DNA of 64,000 bases. Origin: Cyanoderma ruficeps (Eukaryota; Chordata; Aves; Passeriformes; Timaliidae). The notes under the pieces were generated by a model that searched no databases, was not told the DNA's origin, and worked only from the letters and a program-made list of their open reading frames with translations. The translations under genes and the position numbers were made by a program. The stretch covers positions 9,341,089-9,405,088 of the forward strand of contig VZDJ01000219.1 of NCBI GenBank assembly GCA_008694505.1, read 5' to 3'. Shown in pieces: positions 1 through 11,730 of the stretch. Position 1 is the first letter of the stretch; each line of letters starts with the position of its first letter.

Positions 1-483
1 TGATGGGAATAGGAGGGCATGGGTGGGAGCCTGCTGAGGTCAGCACCATGTCCCCAGTGCCCTCCTCATCCTCCTGGTGCTTGTCCCCATCCTTTCCTAG
101 TGGCCTCCTCATCATCCTCATGCCCTGGGGCAGCACTGGTGCTGTTTATACTCAGAGCCAAGCGGTGGGTCAGATCTGGCCCAATGCAAGTCTGCGTGTT
201 TTGGCTGCCCCCTTTCCCTCCCAGACAGCCCCTCACCACAGGAAGGGGTGCAGGGACTGCACGGGTGGGGGGCCAGAGTCCCTCTGCAGCCCCACTCGGG
301 CTGGAAGATGCAGGCATAAGTGTCCCGTGAAATGCTCCATCACTCCGGTCCATGAGGCGCCCCGAGGGCTGGGCCAGCCCGGAGCCCTGCCCCGGCTGGG
401 GGGCACTTGTGAGAGCAGCCCTGGGCTCACAGGGCCGCAGGGGAGCCCCGGCAGTCCCCCGGCAGCGCACGGTGCCGCCGGTG
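1..483 (-). other. CCDC69: CCDC69 3'UTR (start of)
   Basis: Sequence downstream of the CCDC69 stop codon on the minus strand. No AATAAA or ATTAAA is visible on that strand here, so the transcript probably ends beyond the left edge. No other gene is seen. Confidence 0.6.
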
Positions 484-652
484 CTACGTGGCGATGAGGG
501 GCACCTCGCCGGCAGCCACGGGGAAGGGGGTGCCGTCCCCCGCGTTGAGCACACGGTACAGCAGCTCCTCCTTCTCCCGGCGAGCCTGATCCAGCAGCTG
601 CGCCTCCTTCTCCAGCGCCCCGCGGGCGGCCTGGAGCTCCTCGGACAGCTGC
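484..652 (-). CDS. CCDC69: CCDC69 final coding exon (aa 250-305)
   Basis: Acceptor tctgcccgcag|G. Encodes RQLSEELQAARGALEKEAQL, then EKEELLYRVL and a short variable tail ending PLIAT before TAG at 484-486. The human protein ends SFLAT. Confidence 0.96.
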
Positions 653-3600
653 CTGCGGGCAGAGGGCACGGGCTGCCGGAGCCGCCGGGCAAAGCGCCCG
701 CCGGCCCCTCTGCTCCCCGCAAAGCCCCCGCTGGCACCACAGGCTGCCAGGTGTCCCCGCACTGCCACCTGTCCCCCGCATCGGAGATGCCACCCGTGCA
801 CCGCGGGGGTGGGACCAGCACTTACCTCGCCATGACTAAGTGGTTCTGGATGCGAACTTGCAGGTCCTCGTTCTCCTGCTGGAGAGTTTTCACCTTCTCC
901 TCCAGCAGAAGGTTCCTCTCCTCCTGGAAGGGCAAATGAGGGTGAGGAGAGAGCTGAGAAGCACTTCTGAGCCCCCTGCCACCCCATTTTGGGTGAAATG
1001 GTGGCCTGGGGGCATTGCTCCCACATCCTCTCCCCACGCCAAGAGAGGAAATGGGCTCTATCCACCTTTGCTCCAGCTGCAGTTTCTGGGCAGAATTTAG
1101 GTGGGTAGAGGAGCTGAAAAGAGGAAGGCCCACCCGTGACCCCCCTTTCAACCCACCACGGTCTCCAGGTGCAGCAGCTTCTTGCCCAGGCCGTGGATGT
1201 GCTCGTTCTTCATCTCAATGACGAAGTGCAGGCTCTCCAGCTCCTGCTCCCAGAAGGGGCTGGGGCTCCCGTGCTCCTGCAGGGCCATCACTCGTGTCCA
1301 AGGGACCACAACACCTCCCCAGGACAGGCTTTGTTCCCCCCTGGTTCCAGCCCCACCCTGCCAGGGTCCATCAGACCCTTGGCTTTGGGTCAGCACCCCA
1401 TAGCAGGTCCCCTCCCTCAGACCCCACCCTGCACCTGGATGTGCTTCTTGTAGTCTGTTCTCAGGAGTGACTCCTCCACCCGCTTCATCCTCTCCTGGAA
1501 GGATTTCAGCTGGGAATTCAGTGCCTGAATTGTCTCCTAGGAGAAGCAGGGAAGAAGCAGAATGAGAGGTATCTGGGATTTCTTTCTGAGCCTGGGGGCT
1601 GCTGGGCTGCGGTGCCCAAATAATGCCAGGGCTGGAGGAGCTGGCATGGTCCATGGGTTCACCAGGAACTGAGGTGGCCACTGAAGAACGTGGGGCACCA
1701 TGGCAGAACCAGCAGATGGTCCTCAAGCCCTCCACAAGCCCCACTTCCCCAGGGATTTCTCTGCTGGTACCTGTAAGGCTGCCTCAGACCTGTGATGGGA
1801 CTCTGTCAGCAGCAGCTTCTCCTGCTCATGTGCTCCCTGGAGCTCTGTGGGGGAACATGAGATGAGTGCCACCAGCCAGTATGGGGACATTGGGGCAGCA
1901 GGCCCCACCTGAGCCCCACAGTGCTGGAGAGCAGGGAGCAGCATCCCAATGGCCCCACAGGCAGCCAAAGGGACTCTGGCAGTAGCAGGAAGAGGGGAGG
2001 GGAGTGCAGGGAGCCCTGGCACTCACCTTGCAGGGTTTCTGTGTGCTCTCTCCTCAGGGCATCAAGCTGTTCCTTCAGCTCCAGCTCTTTTCTCTTTTCC
2101 ACCTGGGAAGCAGTCAGATGAGAAATCCCAGTGTAAGGGATGCAGAGCTTCACTGCTCTGGGCTTCCTCAGCCTTTCTTAGAGCCGTCCTTCTCCCAAAA
2201 ATGGGAGAGCCCAACCCAGCACGTGCCAGGGAAGACCTGGCTGGTGACACACTCCACGCCCAGCTGCTGCCGCCAGCTGCACCAGCCCTTCCAGCTGACC
2301 TGGATCTCAGTGTCCTGGGAGATGCTCGCAGTGCCTGCCTGGCCAGCATCCCGCAGCTGCTCCTTCTCCTCCTCCTGGCCTTGGAGGAATCTTGCACTGT
2401 CTGTCCACTCCTCTGGCCGTGCTGCCTTCTCCCCATCCTCAGGAAGCAGGGAGGCATTGGCTGCAAGACAAACACGGCTGAAACAGCCCTGGCTGCCCCC
2501 TGCTGCCTGCACATCCTGGGTAGCTGAACCTGCCAGCGCCGGGGCTGGGTTCTGCACTGCCCTCTTCCCACTGGAGAAATACTTCCCTCCATCTCACTGG
2601 TCCAAATCAGCGCTAATTGGGATGGTGCTGGCAGGCTCAGAGGGGACACAGAGCTTGTCAGATCTCCTGTTCTGGGGATGACTTGTCTGACTGACAGGAG
2701 GGGATGCTGTTGTCTCTGAGATTCCCTGTTTGCCCTCCTGCATCAGCACGCACCTACATCTTCCCCATCCTCTCTGGTGCCATGCTGGGCCTGTCCACTG
2801 CTTCCTTAATATCACTCTGCGAAAGCAAAGCAGGGAGAAAATGCATTTTTTGCTCACCATTCTCTGTCTTCAAGGCCGAGAGCTCCTGGGAAGCCGATCC
2901 CCTCTGCTGCTGGGCTTTTCGCTGTCTCTGGCAGAGAGAGAGGGGGCTGGAGCAGGGGGAAACAGAGAGGGGCAGGTGGCTGCAGGCAGAGAACACCCTG
3001 CACTGAGCCTGCATCAGCTCTGCTAAAACACAGATCCTTGGGGAGCAGAGGTCCCTCCCCAGCCCCCTGCCCTCTCCCAGCCCTGAGCACCCATGGGTGT
3101 GCATGTACTGCTCATCAGGCAGCCTCAAGCTCGTGCCAATTCCCCGCATCCCAGACAGTTCACCATGTAGCATTCAGCTGGAAAACCTGGGATGTGCTCA
3201 CAACATCCCACCAACATGGTGCTGGTGCAAAATGGGCTCCAGCAGCAAAATATTTGGTGGGGGAGAGCAGACAGCACTTGGCAGAGCTCCAGCTTTGGCA
3301 CTCCCTTGCCACCCTCCTGCTGTCCTGGGATGTTCAGCTCAGTCTGGCCCCTGGCACCTTGCAGCCCCCCCAAACACACGCCTCTGCCAGGGCCTTACAC
3401 AGATGGGCTTTGACACAGCTGGAGCAGGAGTGAGAAATGAAAAATAACCATAAATCAGAGGCCATACAGCCCCTGTGCAGGGCTGGCAGCAGGCGAGAGC
3501 AGGCGGCGGCCAAGCAATGACCTCAGGAGCGCAGGAATGCGCTGCACGGCCCCGCGCTCCCGCACGCTCCCACTGCTGCCACGGCGCTGAGATAACCCAG

Positions 3601-6600
3601 AGCCGGGAGCTGCCTCCAGCAACACAGCTCCGTGGGATGCCTTCCAGCCCTGCATGGGTTTAATTTAGTCACTTGGAGGGGAGAAGAAAAAAAAAAAGAG
3701 TGGATATATTTTTATCAGTTGCTGAAAGATAGAAGGAAAGCTCATATGCTCTCAGGGCTTGGCCTCGCTGGCACAGGGCAGTTCTGGTCCCTGATGCCCA
3801 TCACTGAGCTGAGCTCCTGGGTAGGGCATAGATGCGTGAGGGGCTGAGAAAATTCACCTGCAGACACACTGTTGCTCTCCAGAGCTGCCCCTAAAATAAC
3901 CGATGGCTGAGGAAAGCAGCAGCCCTGCTGCCGGCGGGGAGCCGGGGACCCGCAGTGCCGGCTGCTCCCCGCCTCGGCCCGCGCACAGTGGCGCGGCCAA
4001 ACACGGCCCGGATTAGGGAGCCTGGCTTGGGAAAAAAGCAAGGGAAAGCAAACAGACGTCCTCGTCACCGCCTCCCCTGCAGCCCCCCTTCTGGAGCTGG
4101 AGGGAGGCGCAGTTCCAGAGAACAGGAGAACGCCAAGCCTCTGGGAAGCCACGGCTTTATCTTCCCTTCTATGGCATGAGCAGCCGCGGCGTTGAACGTG
4201 GCCCAGGCGAGGGGGCGAGGAGGCACCCGGCAGTCAGAGTTCACAGGGCTTCTTCTCCTTGTCCATACGGCTCACCCTGAAAGCCTGAGGTGCCCTGGGA
4301 TGCTGCTGAATCCCGGCACACCTGACTGCAAAGTGTCCCCAGGAATGCCTGCACGTCCCCTGACACACCTCATGGCAGTGTGCATCTCCCTGGTATTTAA
4401 CGAACCCCTGTCCTGTAATGGTTTTTTAAGTCGGGGATGGGGGGCAAGGGGAGAGATGACTGAGACAGTCGAGGCTCTGCAGGGCTCTGCCCTCTCCTGA
4501 GGGCACCGCAGGAGCCCCAAAAGGCCTCATCCCCTAGACCCACACCCCATATCTCCCTTTTTTTTCACTGCAACAAAGCGAAGGCTGTGTAAGAGGACCC
4601 TCCTGACACAGGGTGGGGGGTGACACAGACCTCAAGGGTTTTGGATGATCTCAGCAGAGCTGAGAGCAGGATGCTGTCACACCTCCAGGAGGGACCCCAA
4701 ACCCCCAAACCAAACCACCTCTGCTGCATTTGTCCTGCTTGCTGGCGAAAGTGATGCTGAAGGACAGAGAGCCCAGGGCTGGTCACCTCCATAGCATAGG
4801 CAATGTCCCCAGCACAGACCCAGGGAATCTTCACCTCTCCCCCACACCCCAAATCCACCAGGATGGGACCTCAGAGCCCCTCAGCCTCTACAGGAAGATG
4901 ATTTGAGACATCTGCACTGAACTCAGAAATAGCTGAAGCGAGCAACAGGCTCACCAGCATCAACAGACAAATCTAAATACTTGCCCTGAGGCTATGAGTG
5001 AGGCACCTTCCTACATCTAGGAGCAATTAAAATAGCGTCTAGAGCTTATTTTAGTCATAAGCACTCAATTGTCCTTTGGGATAAAAGCTCCACCTCTGGG
5101 GTGAACAGCAAAAATTTGGCCGAAAGCTCTGAAATATGGAGGGACTTTCCACTGTCCCTTCCAGAGAAGCTTTGTGGCACCCGAACCTCTGGTATCACCT
5201 GGCGCATTTTGGAGAGCTGGAAAATCATCCTGGAATCCACTGTGTGTGGAAGGAGCAGATTGGGAATTGCTCCAGCTGGAACAGCTTTGGCCAGGGGAAG
5301 AAACAGTCTGATACATCCTGCAGGTGGGGGCCATCCACAGAGTAGCTTATCCTGTAAGGTCTGGGAAACCTCTGCCAAAAATACCTTCCAGCTATGAAAA
5401 AACCAAAAGTTTCTACATTCTTAGAACTAAATATTTCTAATAGTCTGGAGCAGAAATGTTTATGGATGGATTAATAGGGATTTCCAGCAGAACTTGAGTC
5501 ATCTCCAAGGGTGCTGGGGCGGGGAGCACCAGGGCAGAGCAGCTGGCACAATGGGCAGCCGAGGTGGCTGCAGCCTCTGCTTCAGCTCTTAGCGTGAGGT
5601 GTGGTTTGGGGCTGTATTTTTCTTCCTCTTTTCCTGTTTTACAAGCACATTAAGCAATTCAACCAAGCAACCTAGCAAAGGAAATCACAAAGAGTCAGGA
5701 AATGAGTATTTAAATCCTGACTCTGCTCCTGGGGAGGAGGCTTTGCTTTGTGGCTGTGGAGAAGGGGGCCAGGATTTGGTGCATGACTGTAACACCTCCC
5801 AGGACCTGCAGCAGATGCTCAGTGCTGCTACAGCAATGCTGGCACAGGTCCGTGGGACCTGTCTTTAACCCTGCTGCTGTCTTTCCTCCAGTGATGGTTG
5901 TGTTAGGAGGTGATTATCACTTCTCCTACAGTCAGATCTGTAGGCAAACACTTCACACTGTTGACAGCACCGAGTTTTGCATTCTGACCCTTCCCTGACT
6001 CCTGGTGCTACCTCAGTTCCTAGCACTTCAAAATAAATTCACCCCAGCCCTGGAAGGCGTCCAAGCCCCAGCCCTGACCTTTTGGGAAGGCAGCTTGGCC
6101 TCTCTCACACCAGGTCACACGAGTGGTGATTGTGAGTGGCCAAGCATGGGTGGATGGAGCTGAAGGGGAAGGAAACCCCAGGGACAGCGCCCGTAGCTCA
6201 GGGCTGGGTTCTCTCTGTGCCTCCCTTATCACCCTGCTGCCCGCAGACTGGTGCCAGGGAAGGATGAGGCTGCCAAGGCACCTCCCCCAGGGCACACAGT
6301 GGCTCCTGGTATGTCATCCACCCAGCCCAGCAACAGCTCCTCAAGGTCACCTCAAACCTGGGACTGGCCTCAAAAGCCTCTGCAGCCCCCAGCCCCATCA
6401 GAGTCCCCAAACCCATGACCTGTACACGGCTTCAGACTGAGCTTTTCCCTGATGTTTGAAGTCTCCCCTAACCACAAGGAACCTCAAGGGACCAACTCTG
6501 CAAGTCCACCCATCAGCAGTGCGAGGTGAAGGTCTCCCATCCTGCCTTTTGGCACTCTGGACATGAGAACATGGGCAGGAGTAGCCCCATGCCTGCCCTT

Positions 6601-7987
6601 CTGCCCTTTAGCCATAATGGGGATTTTAAGTGCTACTTTCAGAATGACTTTCAGTCACGGCAGCAGGGCTGTTTTATGGGTAATGACTGTTGGTGAGCAG
6701 TGACACAGGGCTGAGCTGAGGAGCTCGAGAGCGGGCAACTGCAGGAAGGGAGGCATCTGCAGGCAAATGACAAATTTCCGTGTTTCAGTAAATGTGGGGC
6801 TCTCAACACCTGGGGCCTTGGGGCCGTTTTTTCTTCCTGTCCTATGCCTGTTCTTGAGAGCTCTCAGAGTCACAAAACAGCCCAGAAATATCTGATCTTA
6901 TGACATAGCAAAGAGTGGGATTTTTTTCCATGATGTGGAGAAGCAACCAAGCCTGCAAGTGCTGTAAATAAAGGCACTTGTTGGCTGCAGGGCTGTGTGA
7001 GCTCCGTGCCTGTTCCCCCCACACATCCAGCAGTGGGTTCTGTGGTCCCAGGTGGCTGGACTCTCACAGCTGGATCTGCCCCCATGCTGGGGGCACGGCA
7101 GCACCATGGGGCCTTTCTGCCTCCCCTCCTTCCCCTGCCACCCTCCAGTGATCACAACACCCAACACCAGCGAGCACAGCACATCCGACAGCAAAAACAT
7201 CTCCCGAGGTCGATGGTGTGGCACTGGGGCAGCATGAGCACATCAAATAATAACAATAGTAACGACAATAACAATCAGCAGATAACTTCAGACCTAGCCA
7301 AAGAGCTCTTCAGTACAGAGCAACTTGCTGAGATCTGAGGGGACTCAGAGTGTTCCCCTACAGGAGTGTTCCCCTACAGGAGTGATGCCTTCAGCACAAG
7401 GGGACACAACCTTTGGGACGAGGGAGGATGCTGTGGAAGGCTGGCAGAAGTCTAGCTGGGATAACCCATCCCTGTCTTCTATGGGACCAGCATTTCCAAC
7501 AGGCATCATCATCCCAGATGCTGTACCCCCTTAATTATAGAATTCCCCTGATGTCGGAGTGAGCCTGGAGAGGTGCAGGAGAGTGCAGGAGGATGCAGAG
7601 GGGCGGGTGGCTGCCAGCTTTCATTGTCCCCGCTGCCACCTCCCCCACCACGATGCCGGTGGGGTCCCAGGCAGCCGTGGATAGCCACACCGCCCGGCCC
7701 ACTGGGGCAGGGGGGAACCCACGCCGGGTGTTCCCAACACCCCTCGTCCCCAGCAAGCAGGACTCCCCGCAAACATCAACCCCACGCGAACCCCAACTCC
7801 ATCAAACCCCGACAACGTGTACACTCGGTCCCACGAGAGCCCGACCCCACGGAGCCCCGACCCCGCGCGAACCCCAACCCCGAGCGAAGCCCAGCCCAAG
7901 CCCAGCCCAGCCCAGCCCCAAAACCCCCGCAGCCGCTACCTCGGCACCGACGGGGCAGCAGCGCAGGGCGCTGCCGGTGCAGCCCAT
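484..7987 (-). CDS. CCDC69: CCDC69, coiled-coil protein of the spindle midzone (9 coding exons)
   Basis: Exons on the minus strand, 5' to 3': 7940-7987, 2858-2927, 2300-2460, 2027-2102, 1771-1844, 1435-1536, 1157-1276, 826-923, 484-652. They sum to 918 nt, or 305 aa plus TAG, against about 296 aa in human. All introns are GT-AG and phases match at every junction. Recognised by the block RVEESLLRTDYKKHIQ, by FWEQELESLHFVIEMKNE, and by the C-terminus EKEELLYRVL followed by a terminal LIAT-type end. Residues about 90-290 are rich in E, K, Q and L with heptad character, giving a long coiled coil. The N-terminus MGCTGS fits an N-myristoylation signal. Family knowledge: human CCDC69 acts in central-spindle and midzone assembly. 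Exon 1 is the least certain, because it rests on the MGC start, phase fit and CpG-island position. Confidence 0.95.
826..923 (-). CDS. CCDC69: CCDC69 coding exon 8 (aa 218-250), coiled coil
   Basis: Acceptor gcccttccag|GAG and donor GCGAG|gtaagt. Encodes EERNLLLEEKVKTLQQENED and LQVRIQNHLVMA. Matches the human NLILEEKITTLQQENEDL segment. Confidence 0.96.
1157..1276 (-). CDS. CCDC69: CCDC69 coding exon 7 (aa 178-217), coiled coil
   Basis: Acceptor gccctgcag|GAG and donor ACCGTG|gtgggt. 40 codons including FWEQELESLHFVIEMKNEHI, nearly identical to mammalian CCDC69. It ends in LLHLETV. Confidence 0.96.
1435..1536 (-). CDS. CCDC69: CCDC69 coding exon 6 (aa 144-177), coiled coil
   Basis: Acceptor cttctcctag|GAG and donor ATCCAG|gtgcag. 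34 codons containing QSQLKSF-like residues and RVEESLLRTDYKKHIQ, one of the best matches to human CCDC69. Confidence 0.95.
1771..1844 (-). CDS. CCDC69: CCDC69 coding exon 5 (aa 119-143), coiled coil
   Basis: Acceptor tcccccacag|AG and donor TTACAG|gtacca. Encodes ELQGAHEQEKLLLTESHHR and SEAALQ. Heptad-like leucine and glutamate pattern. 74 nt with a split Glu codon at the 5' junction. Confidence 0.92.
2027..2102 (-). CDS. CCDC69: CCDC69 coding exon 4 (aa 94-118), coiled coil
   Basis: Acceptor gcttcccag|GTG and donor CTGCAAG|gtgagt. Encodes VEKRKELELKEQLDALRREH and TETLQ, which aligns to the human VEKERELELRDRL block at the start of the main coiled coil. Confidence 0.92.
2300..2460 (-). CDS. 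CCDC69: CCDC69 coding exon 3 (aa 40-93)
   Basis: Acceptor tcttgcag|CC and donor ATCCAG|gtcagc. Acidic and poorly conserved, containing PEDGEKAARPEEW, QEEEKEQLRDAG and a C-terminal SQDTEIQ. 161 nt, so two bases of a split Ala codon plus 53 codons. Confidence 0.85.
2858..2927 (-). CDS. CCDC69: CCDC69 coding exon 2 (aa 17-39)
   Basis: Acceptor ctctgccag|AGA and donor GAGAATG|gtgagc. Encodes RQRKAQQQRGSASQELSALK and then TEN. It supplies a basic Q/R-rich stretch after the N-terminus. Phase 0 in, phase 1 out, matching its neighbours. Confidence 0.85.
7242..7277. repeat. Degenerate AAT/AAC trinucleotide microsatellite
   Basis: Run of ATAATAACAATAGTAACGAC-type triplets in CCDC69 intron 1. Imperfect, hence probably old. 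Confidence 0.7.
7348..7379. repeat. 16-bp tandem duplication
   Basis: Two direct copies of GAGTGTTCCCCTACAG in CCDC69 intron 1, followed by a third partial GAGTG. Confidence 0.8.
7884..7921 (-). repeat. (GGGCT)n G-rich tract at the start of CCDC69 intron 1
   Basis: On the minus strand, which is CCDC69's coding strand, this reads as repeated GGGCT units with at least five GGG runs, starting about 20 nt after the exon 1 donor. Such non-template G clusters can form quadruplexes and R-loops. That role is inference. Confidence 0.7.
7940..7987 (-). CDS. CCDC69: CCDC69 coding exon 1 (aa 1-16)
   Basis: Starts at a genuine ATG and encodes MGCTGSALRCCPVGAE, then donor GAG|gtagcg, phase 0. Gly2 and Ser6 fit the myristoylation consensus MGxxxS, and Cys3 is a likely palmitoyl acceptor. 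It sits inside the CpG island. Human exon 1 also begins MGC but then carries a basic stretch, which is absent here. Confidence 0.75.
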
Positions 7988-8061
7988 GGAGCCCCGGCGG
8001 GACCCGCTCGCTCAGCCGCGGGGCGCGGGGCGCGGCATCCCCCGGCGAGCGGCACCGGTCA

Positions 8062-8079
8062 GGGACGGGACGGGACGGG
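8062..8079 (+). other. G-quadruplex motif (GGGAC)3GGG
   Basis: Four GGG runs separated by AC, 75 bp upstream of the CCDC69 ATG, on the template strand for CCDC69. Confidence 0.75.
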
Positions 8080-10402
8080 ATGAGCCGCCCCAGCTGGCAG
8101 GCAGAAAAAAAAAATAATTAAAAAAAAAAGTAATAAAAAAGTCCGGCAGCTGCTGACAGGCAGCGCCGGGAGAGGGTGCTCTGCACCCCCGAGCCGCGGG
8201 CAGGGCCCCCGGCCGCAGCCTGCCCGCCCCCGGGGCTGGCCCTGGGCCCCCTCCACCCCGGGGTGTCCCCGCCCTGGGCCGGGGTGCTCCGGAATGCTCT
8301 GTCCCACGGGTCCCCTGCACTGAGGATGCTCCGTTGTGGGTGTGGGGTAAGGGGGGCAGGACCCCAGCATCGGAGGTGTCCTCTCATGGGTGAGGAGAAA
8401 GGGGAACAGGACCCCTGCCCCAGAGTTAGGGTGGGAGCAGGACCAGCTGCTCAGGGGGCTTCCACTGCTGAACTCACCCCAGCCCGCTTAGGAGTAGGGA
8501 TAAGGGTGAGAAAGCAGAATCCATCTGGCTTTTGCCATCACCCCATCAAGCATCAGCTTGTGTGGGGGTACTTGTGGAAAAGTGGAGGGTTTGGGGTGTT
8601 TTTCCTGGCAGGAGCTCTGCTCTGGGGGTCGTTGTGCTGGCTGGAGAGGGATTTCAGTGTGATCCGTATTGCCTGAGGGACTGCACCCTGGCAGCCCTTC
8701 TCTTGAGCATCCCAAACACCCCAAACGCTGGGCCTGGAGCCAGGGTGCCCTTTTCCAGGAGGAAATCCTACGCTTTGGAAATAGATCCTGAGCACACAGG
8801 TAAACACACAGATTTGAAAGTGTCCCATCTAAAAAATAATCCGAGGAAAGGCAGGTTCTTCCAAATGTTTTGATTTTGATGATTTTTTTAAATGCTTTTT
8901 TTAAAATTATTTTTTTATGCATTTCTGAATGACCACACATTTTGACCTGAAAACCAATTGGTGCTCCCCAGAACTGCTGAAATAGGAGTGTTTGAACTTG
9001 GTCACGAGGCCATGCCTGTATGGAAACATTGCAAGTTTTTGTCAACAAGTTTCTATTCTGACATTTTCCAAATATCCCCTGGAAAAAGTCCAAGCAGCCT
9101 GCGGCTCTGGGGATGCCAACACCTTGGCATTTCGCCTGGGCAGAGAGGGAGGGGAGGTGTCTGGTCGTCCTGTCACGTTTGACTCGGAGGTGTTTTTCTT
9201 GCCCTGGTAACCCTGGGACGGAGGAAATTGTGAAACACCACTTGGATGGGAGGGTGGGGAAGGTGAGGGGCAGGCCCCAAGTCTCCCGGGGACTGGTGGG
9301 ACCAGTTGCCTGCGTCCTCTTGGGGTGGGTGCTGCTTAACCTGAGTGAAATTTTGTGAGTCACAGCAGCTTTTGGCATCAGCTCCCACTGCTCAGAAACC
9401 ACCGAGAGCGTCTCAGTTCTTATCTCTCCCAGCACTTCAGAGTAGGGCAAGTCTCCTTCCCTACACAAGAGCACTTATTTGAGCTGAGTAGATCTTTGTG
9501 GGATAAAAGTGCAAGGTGCTGGTCTCCACCTCTCCAGGGTTAATTAAAAATCCCGGTCCAGACTTCAGAGACTGAAGGCCTACAGAGGCAAGCACAAAGC
9601 ACATTTCCAGGCTGAATTTTCATCACTGGGGCCGTGGCTGCAAAGAGAAGCAACTGTGTGGGCAGCTGATGAGGAGTCTGTCCAGCTGCCATCACGTCTT
9701 GCTGGAGCACAAAGGTCCAGGACTTTGCACATGTGCATATTGAAATTTCCGCTTTTAACTGCAGGGCGCCTAGGGAATGCTTGGGGATGCCCCCATGCCA
9801 CAAAGTGGGGCTCCAGGTAGGATTGCTCTTGACAGTGGTGGAGAAAAAACAGTTTGGTCACATCAGGCTAAGGCATCGAGCCAGCAGGGCAGAACTGGGG
9901 CTTGGGGATTGGCCTGTGCAGCAAGGCCAGGTCCAGCACCCAGATCCCCAGGCTCTGCTGCAGGCTCTGGTGTGACAGTCCTGTGCTTCTAGAGATCACT
10001 GACTTTTGGAGACACAGCTGCCTGGACCATGTTACATCTTTTCTTCAGCCTGTGGGTGCATCTGTGAGGCTGCCTGCCTTTTTGCCTGTGCTGCCCCAAA
10101 GTTTTCTTATTCTAGCTTGATTTGAGCAATTCCTCAGTTTCTCCAATCTTTCCTGTGGAAACTGCATGGGATATGTGCCTGCCAGACAGGTCTTTCATCT
10201 CAGCTCTGCTTTATCCTCCTCTGCCCCAACACACTGAAAACTTGTTCTCTTTTCAGGGCAGCACTTAAACAGCCAGAAACTGCTTTGTTCAGCTGCTTTT
10301 GAGTACAGCAGGGGCTTTCCACGGTATCCTAGGGGCAACCAGAGCACACAGGGGATCTGGGGAGCACAAGGGCCTGGAGACTGCATGTAGCAGCCTGGAG
10401 AA

Positions 10403-10475
10403 AAAGGGACTGTGGCGACGAGGGGATTTCTGCCCAGGTAAAGGGACTGTGGCAACGAGGGGATTTCTGCCCAGG
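10403..10475. repeat. 37-bp tandem duplication
   Basis: AAAGGGACTGTGGCGACGAG and the following 17 bases occur twice in tandem with few differences (GCGACG versus GCAACG). Confidence 0.85.
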
Positions 10476-11730
10476 CAAAGACAGGAAAGCAGAGGTGGTG
10501 TGGTGGCCCCACCTGAGGCAGCTTCAGCTTGAAGTTTACCCTAACGTCATTTTTTGGTGTTATCTTGATCTCTTCCCAGGAATGACAGCAGCTGGAGACA
10601 TCTCCAGGGTTTTGTCTAGAAAAGTGAGACGAGGAGGCTTTATCACATGCTCGGCTGAATTGCCGTAAATGGGATAACAGATGGAAAGTCGAGTTAATTT
10701 GTACCAATGGACACTTCAAGTGTTTGCCAAAGCTTATGGATAAGAAAAGCATTTGTGCAAACTGTTTAAGTGTCTCTTGTGGCTCTCTCTCTGGTTCCAG
10801 CTGGTAAGGACTGGGCACAACAGGATGGGTACAAGGCCGTGTCAGTGCCAGCTCTGCATGGTCTGTTTGCAGAGTGGTTCTGTGAGTGCAGGTGGGGTCA
10901 TTCATTTTTTTTTTCATTTTTTTTTCTTTCCTATTTTTTTCTTCCTTGTTTGTACATCTTATTTTCAGAAACCCAGTCTGGAAAAAAAAGCCAAAAAGAG
11001 AGGTGGAGGTTATTTTTCTGGAAGGTTTTTGGATGATGAGCTGGCCTGTGGTGATGCCTGGTAGAGCTGCAGCCCAAGCAGTGGATAGAGAGTGGTCGTG
11101 GTTACACCCTTCCGCCCTGCTCATCATTTGCAATCTGTTTGCTTTTGTAAATGAGAGGTAATGAAGTGCTGGCTTCTTTTCTTCAATGCAAATCCAAAGA
11201 GTTTAGCCAGGTCTGCTGAGACCTCGTGACTCGATTTTGCATGTGTGAGATAGCTGAAAAAACCCTTTGAATTAGAGAAGTTCTCATACTGTTGGAGCCC
11301 CAAAAAAGTCACAGGCTCTTTTAGTGGGAATTTAGGTCACACATACTTCTGCCTTGAGGTAGTGCAACGATTTCAAGTCATTCCTGTCCCTGCCTGTGCT
11401 TTTCCAAGCAAAAAGATGTGGGTTAACCTGTTCTTGCAGTTTTTTATTTTCTTTTTTTCCCCCATGGCAAAATGAAGTGGAAAAGGATGGGAATAGGGAA
11501 GTGAAACCTACACTCACAATGGCTGTGAGAAGCAGAAAAGCATGTGATACCAGGGGCTCGAGGTGAGGGGTTCTGCTCCCCTCCTAGCTCCAAACACAAT
11601 GCTCCTTCTGTGCCCCTGCCTCTCCCCGTGCATCCCTATCCTTATCCCTGTCCTCCGGCTGCTCCAGAGCCTCAAAGTGAAAACTAATCCCAGGGGATAA
11701 CTTTCCGCTCCGTTCCCGGGTGGGAGGGAC

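Larger units (their letters stand above)
2928..7939 (-). other. CCDC69: CCDC69 intron 1 (about 5 kb)
   Basis: No coding exon supported. GC-rich patches lie near 3480-3620 and 3930-4000, the latter with several CpGs. Short repeats are listed separately. The patches could be intronic enhancers or an alternative promoter, but nothing decisive is visible. Confidence 0.5.
7640..8330 (-). promoter_or_regulatory. CCDC69: CCDC69 CpG-island promoter
   Basis: Dense CpG and GC-box-like sequence surrounding exon 1. It contains a G4 motif (8062-8079) and an A/T-rich tract (8105-8141). No TATA box is evident at a suitable distance, so dispersed initiation is likely. The exact start site cannot be read from sequence. 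Confidence 0.75.

Noticed and set aside
66..821. 251-codon minus-strand frame near the left edge
   Set aside because: Out-of-frame shadow of the CCDC69 last exon and its intron. The true frame ends at 484.
3480..3650. GC-rich patch in CCDC69 intron 1 as an alternative promoter or exon
   Set aside because: No exon with fitting phase and splice sites, and CpG density is modest. Left as part of the intron.
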